NCBI GenBank assembly: GCA_051866595.1
Contig: JBJDXI010000127.1
Location: forward strand, 1-41,930
From: UBA7702 sp051866595
Lineage (GTDB): Bacteria > Bacillota > Dehalobacteriia > UBA7702
Direction of reading: 5' to 3'
Length of the DNA: 41,930 nt
Position numbers and translations under genes: made by a program. Positions within the stretch are counted from its first letter, which is position 1; each line of letters starts with the position of its first letter. Shown here one piece after another: positions 32,533 to 40,928 of this stretch. The notes under the pieces were generated by a model. That model worked only from the letters and a program-made list of their open reading frames with translations, was not told where the DNA came from and made no database searches.

Positions 32533-33476
32533 TTTTAGCCTTTGATACGAGCTGTTATACATCGTCGGTGGCACTGATGTCCGCCGACGGCATACTTTTA
32601 AGCGACAAGAGGAGAGTTTTGGACGTTCCCCCCAAACAGAGGGGGCTTTTGCAGTCTGAAGCTCTCTTTCAGCATATTCACAATGTTCCCGCTTTTCTGG
32701 AAGAACTGGCGGGAGAATACGATTTTTCCCAAATCACGGCGGTGGGATGCAGTGTGAAACCACGGCCGGTGGAAGGTTCCTATATGCCGGTATTTCTAGG
32801 CGGAGAAAAAATCGGCCGTTCCGTCGCGGTGTCCCTGGGGGTTCCCTTTATCGAGGGCAGCCATCAGGAGGGTCACATGATGGCGGGTTGGTACTCTCTG
32901 GGAATGTTGGAGAAAATTCCCGAGCACTTTCTTCTCTGCCATTTTTCCGGCGGCACTTCCGAAATCCTGTTGGCGGAAAAGGAAAGCCGGGGACATTTCC
33001 GGCTTACGCTGGAAGCTTTCGGCAATGATCTTCACGCCGGTCAGTTCGTTGACCGTATCGGCGTTCTGATGGGATTGCCCTTTCCCTGCGGTAAACATCT
33101 GGAAAAGCTGGCGATGGAACATCAAGGGGGAATTCCTCCGGTCAAAATCTGGGTCAAAGGAAATGAATTTTCCTTCTCCGGACAGGAAACCGCCATCCGG
33201 CGCATGGCGGAAAAAGGGGTTCCCCGGGAAACGGTGGCACGGACGGTGGAGCATACCATCGCCCGGACCATGGTCAAAGTTTTTGAAGGTCTTTTTGAAC
33301 GTACCGGCGTTACCACGGTACTGCTGGCCGGCGGCGTGATGTGCAACGGTTATATCAAAAAATACCTTCAGGAACATCTTCCCAAGGGAGAACTTTATTT
33401 TGCCGATCCCCGCTACGCTTCAGACAATGCCGTGGGAGCGGCCGCGCTGACACTGCATCGGACAGGAGGAAGATAA
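32529..33476 (+). CDS. TsaD/Kae1-related protein (peptidase M22-type paralogue)
   Basis: A 315-residue protein of the TsaD (Kae1/Qri7) ASKHA family. It starts with the nucleotide-binding strand MILAFDTSCYTSSVALMS and has the metal-binding pair His112 and His116 in EGSHQEGHMMAG, FSGGTSEILLAE, and the ATP motif TVLLAGGVMCNGYIKKYL. True TsaD makes t6A37 in tRNA. This gene, between nusB and xseA, is a clostridial paralogue that is shorter and diverges in the substrate loop (VKPRPVEGSYMPVFLGG). Its activity is not established. It overlaps nusB by four bases and ends directly before xseA. Confidence 0.88.
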   Translation: MILAFDTSCYTSSVALMSADGILLSDKRRVLDVPPKQRGLLQSEALFQHIHNVPAFLEELAGEYDFSQITAVGCSVKPRPVEGSYMPVFLGGEKIGRSVAVSLGVPFIEGSHQEGHMMAGWYSLGMLEKIPEHFLLCHFSGGTSEILLAEKESRGHFRLTLEAFGNDLHAGQFVDRIGVLMGLPFPCGKHLEKLAMEHQGGIPPVKIWVKGNEFSFSGQETAIRRMAEKGVPRETVARTVEHTIARTMVKVFEGLFERTGVTTVLLAGGVMCNGYIKKYLQEHLPKGELYFADPRYASDNAVGAAALTLHRTGGR

Positions 33477-34697
33477 ATGATGTCACAGGCTGTATCCGTC
33501 AGCCGGCTGAATAACTATATCAAACGCCGCCTGAACATGGATGATAAGCTGCAGCACCTGATGGTGGAAGGGGAAATTTCCAACTTCAAAGCCCATTCCT
33601 CGGGCCATCTCTATTTCGGCTTAAAAGACGACAAAGCCTTTATCAGTTGTGTGATGTTTCGGGGCGCCGCTTCCAAACTGCGGTTTAAACCGGAAAACGG
33701 ACAGAAGGTAGTGATTCGCGGCCACATCGACGTTTTTGAGCGCAGCGGCCAGTATCAGCTCTATGCCGACGCCATGGAAGTGGCGGGACTGGGGGATCTC
33801 TATCTGGCCTATGAGCAGATGAAAGAAAAACTCAGTAAAGAGGGGCTTTTTGACGAAGTCCATAAAAAGAAAATTCCCGATCTTTCTTTAAGGATCGGCG
33901 TGGTGACATCTCCCACCGGAGCGGTGTGGCACGATATTCAGAACGTCGCCACTGCCCGTTTTCCCTCCATCAGCCTGCTGCTTTATCCCGCCGCAGTGCA
34001 GGGAGAGCTTGCCGAGGGTGATATTGTGGCGGGGATCCGCTGGTTCAACCGGGTAAAAAATGTGGATTTGCTCATCGTCGGACGGGGTGGCGGTTCCATT
34101 GAAGATCTCTGGGCCTTCAATACCGAGCCGGTGGCCCGGGCGATTTATGAATCGGAATTGCCGGTGATTTCCGCCGTTGGCCATGAAACGGATTACACCA
34201 TCGCCGATCTTGTGGCGGACCGCCGGGCGGCGACGCCGTCCCACGCGGCGGAAATGGCCGTGCCGTCTCTGGCCGATATGGAAGCCCGCTTTTCGCTGAT
34301 GGAAAGCGCCATGAAACAGCGGCTCAACATGGCATTGAAATCCCGTTGGGAACGCCTTCAGAAGCTCGGGGAAAGCTATGTTTTTACTCAGAAAGACCGA
34401 CTTTTCCGAAGTCAGTATCAGAATCTCGATTTATTGCAGCAAAGGCTAGATAAGGCCTTTTATGAAGATTATGAGAAAGCGAAAAACAATTATCAGCTGC
34501 TGAAAGAAAAACTGGCGGTTTTAAGCCCCCTTAATACGTTGGAACGGGGGTACAGTATCTGTCTGAAAAATAAAAAGCCTCTGCGGAGTGCCGCCGGGGT
34601 GAAACTGGATGAGGAAGTATGCGTTCAACTGCATCAGGGCGTGCTTACCTGCACCGTAAAAGAAACCGGGGAGGGAACTTTTTATGACAAGGAATGA
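33477..34697 (+). CDS. xseA: Exodeoxyribonuclease VII large subunit
   Basis: A 406-residue protein. It has an N-terminal OB-fold (VSVSRLNNYIKRRL, VEGEISNFKAHSSGHLYFGLKD in part) and the catalytic domain with VTSPTGAVWHDI, LLIVGRGGGSIEDLWAFN, VISAVGHETDYTIADLVADRRAATPSHAAE (in part), followed by a long coiled coil that binds XseB. The enzyme degrades single-stranded DNA from both ends in repair and recombination. The ATG follows the upstream stop at once (TAAATG). Confidence 0.97.
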   Translation: MMSQAVSVSRLNNYIKRRLNMDDKLQHLMVEGEISNFKAHSSGHLYFGLKDDKAFISCVMFRGAASKLRFKPENGQKVVIRGHIDVFERSGQYQLYADAMEVAGLGDLYLAYEQMKEKLSKEGLFDEVHKKKIPDLSLRIGVVTSPTGAVWHDIQNVATARFPSISLLLYPAAVQGELAEGDIVAGIRWFNRVKNVDLLIVGRGGGSIEDLWAFNTEPVARAIYESELPVISAVGHETDYTIADLVADRRAATPSHAAEMAVPSLADMEARFSLMESAMKQRLNMALKSRWERLQKLGESYVFTQKDRLFRSQYQNLDLLQQRLDKAFYEDYEKAKNNYQLLKEKLAVLSPLNTLERGYSICLKNKKPLRSAAGVKLDEEVCVQLHQGVLTCTVKETGEGTFYDKE

Positions 34698-34947
34698 ACC
34701 GAAATTTGAGGACGCGTTAAAAGAACTGGAACAGACGGTACATGAAATGGAACGAGGCGATCTGGGTCTCGATGAACTGCTGGCCGATTTTGAGAAAGGT
34801 ATCGGCCTTCTCCGTGTCTGTGAAAAGAAACTGGCCGAGGCTGAAGGCAAAATCGCCGTACTCACTCAGGCGGAAATCGCTGCCGGCAGTGATGAGGATG
34901 ATACGGAAGAACCCGAAATGCCGTTGGAAGATGATCTTCCTTTTTAA
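34684..34947 (+). CDS. xseB: Exodeoxyribonuclease VII small subunit
   Basis: An 87-residue helical hairpin protein with the XseB pattern FEDALKELEQTVHEMERGDLGLDELLADFEKGIGLLRVCE (in part). It binds the coiled coil of XseA and is needed for activity. It has an acidic tail (GSDEDDTEEPEMPLEDD). It overlaps xseA by 14 bases, consistent with coupled translation. Confidence 0.96.
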   Translation: MTRNEPKFEDALKELEQTVHEMERGDLGLDELLADFEKGIGLLRVCEKKLAEAEGKIAVLTQAEIAAGSDEDDTEEPEMPLEDDLPF

Positions 34948-34959
34948 GAGGTGAACTCC

Positions 34960-35835
34960 ATGATGATCAAAGAGATTCTGGAAGATAAGCGAATAGAGAT
35001 CGAGGATTATCTGAATACACTCCTTGATGAAAAAGGGGATTTATTGCGGGAATCCATGGCTTATTCTTTGCGTGCCGGGGGAAAACGTCTCCGCCCATCG
35101 CTGTTTCTGATAGCCGCGGAGCTTTACGGGCTGGAATCGGCCAAGGTCATGCCCTTTGCCGCCGGGATTGAGATGATTCATACCTATTCCCTGATTCACG
35201 ATGATCTTCCGGCCATGGATAACGATGATTACCGCCGGGGCCGGTTGACCAACCACAAAGTTTTCGGAGAGGCCCAGGCGATTCTGGCCGGAGACGGTCT
35301 GCTGACGGAGGCCTTCGCTATGATGTGTCGTGTGGATACGTCTATTCCTGCCTCCCGGGTGATTGCCGCTATCGCTCTGACGGCGGAAAACGCCGGCATC
35401 AACGGTATGGTGCGGGGGCAGACCAAAGACATTCAGGCCGAAGGAAAATCCCTGACCCTGGATGAGCTGCGTTCCGTCCATTACGATAAAACCGGGGCGC
35501 TGATCCGCCTCTCCGTTATGGCGGCGGGGATTCTGGCCGGGGTCGGAGAAGACGATTTAAAGGCTCTGATGAATTACGGCGACCGTCTGGGGCTGGCGTT
35601 TCAGATCATTGATGATATTCTGGATCACGAAAGCACCTTTGAGGAATTGGGCAAACCCATCGGCTCCGACGAGGAAAACAATAAAACTACCTATATTACG
35701 CTGCTGGGCGTTGAGGGAGCGAAGAAAGCCGCCGAAGACGCGGCAAAGGAGGCGGACCGTTGGGCGGAAAAGCTTTCCGTTGACGGTACGGTATTGAAAG
35801 AACTCTGTGATGAATTGCTGAACCGCAGAAAATAA
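34960..35835 (+). CDS. ispA: Farnesyl/geranyl diphosphate synthase (polyprenyl synthetase)
   Basis: From the ATG at 34960 (AGAGGTG upstream) the protein has 291 residues, typical of bacterial short-chain prenyl synthases. The two Asp-rich motifs are present: DDLPAMDNDDYRRGR (FARM) and DDILD (SARM). GGKRLRP and GQTKDI, also typical, are there. It condenses isopentenyl and dimethylallyl diphosphate to C10/C15 diphosphates. Its precursors come from the Dxs pathway encoded downstream. A terminator follows at 35892-35921. Confidence 0.96.
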   Translation: MMIKEILEDKRIEIEDYLNTLLDEKGDLLRESMAYSLRAGGKRLRPSLFLIAAELYGLESAKVMPFAAGIEMIHTYSLIHDDLPAMDNDDYRRGRLTNHKVFGEAQAILAGDGLLTEAFAMMCRVDTSIPASRVIAAIALTAENAGINGMVRGQTKDIQAEGKSLTLDELRSVHYDKTGALIRLSVMAAGILAGVGEDDLKALMNYGDRLGLAFQIIDDILDHESTFEELGKPIGSDEENNKTTYITLLGVEGAKKAAEDAAKEADRWAEKLSVDGTVLKELCDELLNRRK

Positions 35836-35891
35836 ATATTTTATTTTTATGGGTTTTCCCTGTGTTGTGTCCGGGATTTTCCCGCAGCCTT

Positions 35892-35921
35892 CGGCACGGT
35901 CTTTGGGCCGTGCCGTTTTTT
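35892..35921 (+). terminator. Intrinsic terminator after ispA
   Basis: CGGCACGG (35892-35899) and CCGTGCCG (35908-35915) pair around an eight-base loop, then six Ts. It separates the asp23-ispA unit from the OLE RNA promoter. The roughly 165 bases from here to 36089 hold nothing else recognisable. Confidence 0.88.
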
Positions 35922-36089
35922 GACGCCGATTTTTATTATTGTATCGTCTGTGTCGTGCTTCTGCTGTATGGACGGTGGAAAAAGGGGAAAAATAACGGAG
36001 CGGAAAAGGTAAAATGAGAAGAAAATACTTTGTTTTTGTGTACTTTAGAGTAATTCTTTTTCTTTTAACAGGTTTTTTACGGGGGACAC

Positions 36090-36118
36090 TTGCAAATAAT
36101 GAATAAAAACTGTATAAT
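36090..36118 (+). promoter_or_regulatory. Sigma-A promoter of the OLE RNA transcript
   Basis: TTGCAA (36090-36095), a 17-base spacer and a perfect TATAAT (36113-36118). The predicted start, about 36125, coincides with the 5' end of the closing stem of the RNA. Confidence 0.85.
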
Positions 36119-36126
36119 ATATAAGT

Positions 36127-36712
36127 AAACAGGTGATGCGGTATTCTAGTCAGCAAATCCTTGTTTGAAGACGGGGCTAAAAATCCGTTAAGGGCATATC
36201 GATGAAGTTTCTGGTGTTGGCTTCTTACGCCCAGTTTGGGGCTGATGCTGGGAGTTAAGGTTGTTGGGGAACCTTCAACGGCATGAAGGCTTACCCAGCT
36301 TCCGTGGAGACCCTCGACTGTGGGGAACTTCTTTTGGTCGAGAAGGGAACTACGGCTTGGGAAAGAACCTGTATTCGGGTGAACTGGGTACAGTGTAGCC
36401 TGGCTTGAGTGGTTAAGGTGGATGTTTCATGAAAGCCGAACCGTGGTGCGGCCAACACCCCGGGGAAGGTATTGAAACCGGTACTGCAAAAGAGCGTAGA
36501 ACATGGTGCTGCTGCCGAGGAAAACTCCTAGGCCGTTTATTCGACATAAGATCCTGCGGGGATTAAAGTGCGGACTAAGTGGCAATCCGGTACTGTAAAA
36601 GATTTCCGTGTAAAGGGAAACCGCCTTTTCGGCGACGAAAAGGTTCGGAAATGGGAAAGCCTTCCGGACCAAAGCCGCAGCGTTTACTCGCGGGGTTGTC
36701 ACCTGTTTTTTA
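36127..36712 (+). ncRNA. ole: OLE RNA (ornate, large, extremophilic RNA)
   Basis: About 585 bases with no credible gene on either strand but with many internal complementary segments, in the position where OLE RNA sits in other Firmicutes: after ispA and before oapA, dxs and tlyA. The 5' segment AAACAGGTGA (36127-36136) and the 3' segment TCACCTGTTT (36699-36708) form a ten-bp long-range closing stem, followed by a T run. G/A-rich purine stretches, GNRA-like loops and local stems (for example GGCCTTTT-type and CTTTTCGG/CGAAAAGG near 36625-36650) fit a highly structured RNA. OLE RNA is known to bind OapA at the membrane, with OapB and OapC as further partners. It has been linked to tolerance of cold, short-chain alcohols and Mg2+ imbalance. 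The call rests on context, size, closing stem and partner protein. Confidence 0.9.
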
Positions 36713-36745
36713 TCTTTTAAAAATTCATTGTTTTCGGAGAAAGAA

Positions 36746-37333
36746 TTGTCCAATAAAAAAAATGACAAAAAGAAGCAAGGTACGTTGAAACATATTTTAC
36801 TGGTGTTTTCAGGTACCTTTTTTTGTGCGACCCTGGTGAGCTTTGTCACCAACGCGGCGGTGGAAAGCATGACCGCCGTTTCACTTATCTTTCTTGTTTT
36901 ACTGTTGGTGATTGCCATCGGTGTGATTTTCGACGCCATCGGCGTCGCCGCCATGAGCGCGGATATTGTCCCTTTTAACGCCAAGTCCTCCCGGAAGGCT
37001 CCGGGAGCGGTGATTACCCTGAAACTATTGCGCAAAGCCGATGTGGTGGCGAATATCTGCTGCGACGTCGTCGGCGACATCTGTGGCATTGTTTCCGGTG
37101 CTTTAGGCGCTACCCTCGTTGTCGTCATCGGTGATTCCCTGATGAATATTGTGCTTTTGTCCGCGCTGATGTCCGGCCTTGTTTCGGCCCTCACCGTCGG
37201 CGGTAAAGCCGTGATGAAGGGCATCGCCATTCAGAATGCGGATCGGATCATGGGAATGGTAGGTATTCTTCTCGATTATCCTCATTGGGGGAACCTTTTC
37301 GCCCGTAAAAATAAATCGGAAAGAGACGGATAA
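36746..37333 (+). CDS. oapA: OLE-associated protein A (OapA), four-helix membrane protein
   Basis: A TTG at 36746 with GGAG seven bases upstream gives 195 residues; a TTG at 36728 lacks a ribosome site. After a Lys-rich N-terminus (KKNDKKKQ) there are four membrane segments at about 16-38, 46-70, 112-129 and 134-152. A conserved-looking DxxxD motif (Asp107-Asp111 in CCDVVGDICG) lies before the third. The basic ends may contact RNA. Size, helix number, the motif and the position right behind OLE RNA identify OapA, which brings OLE RNA to the membrane. The stop at 37331-37333 is one base before the dxs start. Confidence 0.92.
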   Translation: MSNKKNDKKKQGTLKHILLVFSGTFFCATLVSFVTNAAVESMTAVSLIFLVLLLVIAIGVIFDAIGVAAMSADIVPFNAKSSRKAPGAVITLKLLRKADVVANICCDVVGDICGIVSGALGATLVVVIGDSLMNIVLLSALMSGLVSALTVGGKAVMKGIAIQNADRIMGMVGILLDYPHWGNLFARKNKSERDG

Positions 37334-37334
37334 T

Positions 37335-39197
37335 ATGATTTTAGAAAATATCGCGTGTCCGGCCGACGTCAAAGCGTTGACTGAGACGGAACTGCCGCGG
37401 CTCGCGTCGGAAATAAGAACATTTATGGTGGACCACGTGTCGGAAACCGGCGGCCATCTGGCGCCCAGTCTCGGCGTGGTGGAACTGGTGATTGCCATGT
37501 GCCGCGCTTTTGATTTTCCCAAAGATCGGGTCATCTTTGATGTGGGGCACCAAAGCTATGCCTATAAAATTCTTACGGGCCGAAAGGACACCTTTGGCTC
37601 CCTTCGTCAGTACGGGGGGCTTAGCGGCTTTCCAAAGTCCGAAGAGAGCGTATACGACGCTTTTGATACCGGTCACAGCAGTACCTCTATTTCCGCGGCG
37701 CTGGGCCTTGCCGTTGCCCGGGATCTGAGAGGTGAAAGCTACCGGGTTATTTCGGTCGTCGGGGACGGCGCTCTCACCGGAGGTATGGCCTATGAAGCCA
37801 TGAATAACGCCGGCAGCCGCGCTGAGGATCTCATCGTGATTTTAAATGACAATCAGATGTCCATTTCCCAAAACGTCGGCGCCATGGCGAACTATCTGGC
37901 CCGGGTTCGTACCTCACCCAATTACGGCCGCAAAAAACAGCATTTAAAGAGTGTGCTCGTCCGCACCAGCGGCGGGAAACGGGTTCTTTCCGGTTTGCGT
38001 CGGCTGCGCAACAGTGTCAAATACCTGATGATGCAGGGAATGCTTTTTGAGGAACTCGGTTTTACCTATCTCGGCCCCATCGACGGCCATGACATTGCCG
38101 CGGTGGAACGCCATCTTCAATATTGTAAAAACGTGAGAGGTCCGGTGCTTCTGCACGTTCTTACGCAAAAGGGGAAGGGTTATGCCTTTGCCGAGCGGGA
38201 ACCGGATAAATTTCACGGTATCGCGCCCTTTGATAAAACCACCGGAGAGGTGCTGAAAAAAGGCGGCGCGCCGGGATTCAGCCAGATTTTCGGTGAAAAA
38301 CTTTCCGAACTGGCACTGGATGATCCCGATATTCTGGCCATCACCGCCGCTATGCCCGACGGAACCGGCCTGAAACCTTTTTCCTGCCGTTTCCCCGACC
38401 GCTTTTTCGATGTGGGCATCGCGGAGCCTCATGCCGTGACTTATGCCGCGGGACTCGCCCGCAATGCCATGAAGCCCTGTGTGGCCATTTATTCTTCCTT
38501 TTTGCAGCGGGCGGCGGATCAGATCTACCACGATGTCTGTCTGCAAAAACTTCCTGTGGTGTTTGGTATCGACCGTGCCGGCGTTGTCGGTGAGGACGGC
38601 GAGACCCATCAGGGGATTTATGATATTTCTCTCCTCCGTTCTTTTCCGTATCTGACGTATTTATCGCCGGGTACCGCCACGGAAATGGCGGAAATGCTTC
38701 CTTTCGCGTTTTCACTGAAAGGTCCCTGCGCTTTGCGGTATCCCCGGGGTGCCGTGTCTTCCTGGGATAAGGATTATCACCATGAACCGTTGGCTTTGGG
38801 CAAAGGCGAGCTGGTGAGAAAAGGCGAGAATATTTTGCTGATACCTCTCGGCATCATGATGGAAGAAGGCCTGAAAGCCGCGGAGATCCTGGCGGAAGAG
38901 GGCATTTCCGTGGGCGTCTTTAATCCCCGGTTTGTAAAACCCGTAGATGAGGAATCCTTGACGGAATTGGCGAAGAGCTATTCTTCCTTTATTACGATTG
39001 AAGATCATGTGATCGGCGGCGGTTTCGGCAGCGCCGTGGCGGAAGCCATGATACGGAATAACTGCCGTGTTGTTCTGAAACAGCTTGGTTATCCCGATGA
39101 ACCGATCCGTCAGGGAAAACGCGGTTTTCTCATGGCGAAATACGGCCTCGATGCCGATGGCATTGTCGGCGCGGTTCATGAAATAATGGAAAAATAA
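37335..39197 (+). CDS. dxs: 1-deoxy-D-xylulose-5-phosphate synthase
   Basis: A 620-residue thiamine-diphosphate enzyme that joins pyruvate and glyceraldehyde 3-phosphate to DXP, the entry step of the MEP isoprenoid pathway. The ThDP/Mg site GDGALTGGMAYEAMNNAG is present, as are SHLAPSLG-like HLAPSLGVVEL, FDVGHQSYAYKILTGR, the catalytic-Glu segment DVGIAEPHAVTYAAG, and DRAGVVGEDGETHQG. Length is normal. It directly follows oapA and is followed one base later by tlyA, so it should be on the OLE transcript unless this is processed. Confidence 0.97.
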   Translation: MILENIACPADVKALTETELPRLASEIRTFMVDHVSETGGHLAPSLGVVELVIAMCRAFDFPKDRVIFDVGHQSYAYKILTGRKDTFGSLRQYGGLSGFPKSEESVYDAFDTGHSSTSISAALGLAVARDLRGESYRVISVVGDGALTGGMAYEAMNNAGSRAEDLIVILNDNQMSISQNVGAMANYLARVRTSPNYGRKKQHLKSVLVRTSGGKRVLSGLRRLRNSVKYLMMQGMLFEELGFTYLGPIDGHDIAAVERHLQYCKNVRGPVLLHVLTQKGKGYAFAEREPDKFHGIAPFDKTTGEVLKKGGAPGFSQIFGEKLSELALDDPDILAITAAMPDGTGLKPFSCRFPDRFFDVGIAEPHAVTYAAGLARNAMKPCVAIYSSFLQRAADQIYHDVCLQKLPVVFGIDRAGVVGEDGETHQGIYDISLLRSFPYLTYLSPGTATEMAEMLPFAFSLKGPCALRYPRGAVSSWDKDYHHEPLALGKGELVRKGENILLIPLGIMMEEGLKAAEILAEEGISVGVFNPRFVKPVDEESLTELAKSYSSFITIEDHVIGGGFGSAVAEAMIRNNCRVVLKQLGYPDEPIRQGKRGFLMAKYGLDADGIVGAVHEIMEK

Positions 39198-39198
39198 A

Positions 39199-39990
39199 AT
39201 GAAAAAAAGACTTGATGTGATTTTACTGGAACGTAATCTGTTCCCCTCCCGAGAAAAAGCCCGGACCGCCATTATGACGGGACGTATCCTGATCCATGGC
39301 AATAAGGAGACCAAAGCCGGAACGATGATTGCCGAAGATACGGAAATTGAGGTCATTGGCCATGATCTGCCTTATGTCAGCCGCGGCGGTCTAAAACTGG
39401 AAAAAGCAGTAAAAGCCTTTGAACTGGATTTCAAAGATAAAACCGTCCTTGACATCGGAGCATCGACCGGTGGTTTTACCGATTGTTCCCTCCAGAACGG
39501 GGCGAAAAAAGTATATGCCGTCGATGTGGGTTACGGTCAGCTGGCCTGGTCTCTTAGAAGTGACAGCCGTGTGGTGGTGCTGGAAAAAGTCAATGCCCGC
39601 TATTTGACGGAAGAGCAAGTGCCGGAGCCGGCGGACTTCATCGTGATGGATGCTTCGTTTATCTCCCTGAAAAAGCTGATTCCCCATTTGATTCCTTTTT
39701 TAAAGGAAGACGGTGCTTTTGTCTCACTCATTAAGCCCCAGTTTGAGGCTGGGAAAGAGAAAGTGGGCAAAAAAGGCGTGGTGCGGGATCCTGCCGTTCA
39801 TAAAGAGGTGATCTGTGATCTCCTGGCTTTTTTCAAGGAACAGTGTCTTTCGGTGGAAAAACTGACTTTTTCACCGATCAAGGGGCCCGAAGGTAATCGT
39901 GAATATCTCGTGCTTCTGCGGAAAAACGGCGCGGTTTTTGAAGATCCCGATGTGGATTTTCTTGTGGCGAAAGCTTTTGAAGAAATATAA
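39199..39990 (+). CDS. tlyA: TlyA family rRNA 2'-O-methyltransferase
   Basis: A 263-residue protein with an N-terminal S4 RNA-binding domain (1-62: KKRLDVILLERNLFPSREKARTAIMTG in part) and a FtsJ-like methyltransferase domain with SAM motif DIGASTGGFTDC and the catalytic-type VMDASFISLKKLIP. TlyA proteins methylate ribose on 16S and/or 23S rRNA; the hemolysin name is historical. It sits one base after dxs, in the usual clostridial order. Confidence 0.95.
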   Translation: MKKRLDVILLERNLFPSREKARTAIMTGRILIHGNKETKAGTMIAEDTEIEVIGHDLPYVSRGGLKLEKAVKAFELDFKDKTVLDIGASTGGFTDCSLQNGAKKVYAVDVGYGQLAWSLRSDSRVVVLEKVNARYLTEEQVPEPADFIVMDASFISLKKLIPHLIPFLKEDGAFVSLIKPQFEAGKEKVGKKGVVRDPAVHKEVICDLLAFFKEQCLSVEKLTFSPIKGPEGNREYLVLLRKNGAVFEDPDVDFLVAKAFEEI

Positions 39991-40012
39991 AAAGAATGAA
40001 ATTATTATACAG

Positions 40013-40040
40013 TTGACTCTTTACAGCAGGGGAATAATAT
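40013..40040 (+). promoter_or_regulatory. Candidate internal promoter ahead of nadK
   Basis: TTGACT (40013-40018), 16 bases, TAATAT (40035-40040), in the 80-bp gap after tlyA. It could supply nadK, mnmM and argR apart from the OLE transcript. Confidence 0.5.
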
Positions 40041-40070
40041 TGTATATTAAATATCAGAGGATGGATATTG

Positions 40071-40928
40071 ATGAAGAAAATCGGGGTTCTTGCCAACTAT
40101 AAACGCACGGATTCTGCCGTGGAACGGGATATTATTGCCTGGCTTCGAAATGAAGGGGCCGAGGTGATTGTACCTTCCCAAAATTATGAAGTGATTGATC
40201 AGACATTCCTTCGTGAATTTCTGAGCAGCGAAGGCCGGGACTGCGATTGTCTGATTGTGATGGGTGGAGACGGTACGCTGCTCTCCGTTGCCCGTCAGGC
40301 CGCTCGCTTTTCGGTGCCGATTTTCGGCATCAACATGGGGCACATGGGTTTTCTCGCTGAAGTGGAACCCGATGATCAGCTCTATCCGGCATTGAAACGG
40401 TTGCTCAACGGTGATTACGTTCTGGATAACCGCATGATGCTGAAAGCGGAGATTTACCGCGGCGGTGAGCTTTATAAAGAATTCCATTGTCTCAATGATT
40501 TTGTATTGACGAAAAAATCTTTTGAAGGTCTTGTGCATATTGATGTGTATGTGGATCGGAAGCCGTCGCTTTCCTATAACGGCGACGGGCTGATCGTCGC
40601 GACACCCACCGGGGCTTCGGGCTATTCCTTATCGGCGGGAGGGCCTCTCGTTTCTCCGGAAATGGACGCGATGATCCTGACGCCGGTATCCGCTCATTGT
40701 CTCTACTGCCGCACTCTAGTGATTGACGCGAACCGTGAAATCATGCTGAAAGCCGAGAGAGAAGAGGGCCAGTGTATTCTGAGCGTAGACGGCAAAACTT
40801 TCACACTGCTTCTGGAAAAGGATGATGATATCCGTATCAGCAAATCGGATCTGTCCACGGTATTTATCCGATTCAATGATAAATCCTTCTTCCATGTATT
40901 GAATGAAAAACTGAGGGAAAGAACGTGA
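40071..40928 (+). CDS. nadK: NAD kinase
   Basis: A 285-residue protein from the ATG at 40071 (CAGAGGATGG upstream; a TTG three bases earlier is the alternative). It phosphorylates NAD+ to NADP+. The GGDGTLL motif (about 65-71), NMGHMGFLAE, the NE/D-like CLNDFVLTK and YNGDGLIVATPTGASGYSLSAGGP (in part) are intact. Together with nadE in this window it controls the NAD(P) pool. It overlaps mnmM by four bases. Confidence 0.96.
   Translation: MKKIGVLANYKRTDSAVERDIIAWLRNEGAEVIVPSQNYEVIDQTFLREFLSSEGRDCDCLIVMGGDGTLLSVARQAARFSVPIFGINMGHMGFLAEVEPDDQLYPALKRLLNGDYVLDNRMMLKAEIYRGGELYKEFHCLNDFVLTKKSFEGLVHIDVYVDRKPSLSYNGDGLIVATPTGASGYSLSAGGPLVSPEMDAMILTPVSAHCLYCRTLVIDANREIMLKAEREEGQCILSVDGKTFTLLLEKDDDIRISKSDLSTVFIRFNDKSFFHVLNEKLRERT

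Noticed and set aside
36427..37230. 267-codon open frame on the minus strand over OLE RNA and oapA
   Set aside because: It is antisense to oapA for most of its length, is Thr/Ala/Pro-rich without any recognisable motif, and has no ribosome site. It is a shadow of the opposite strand.
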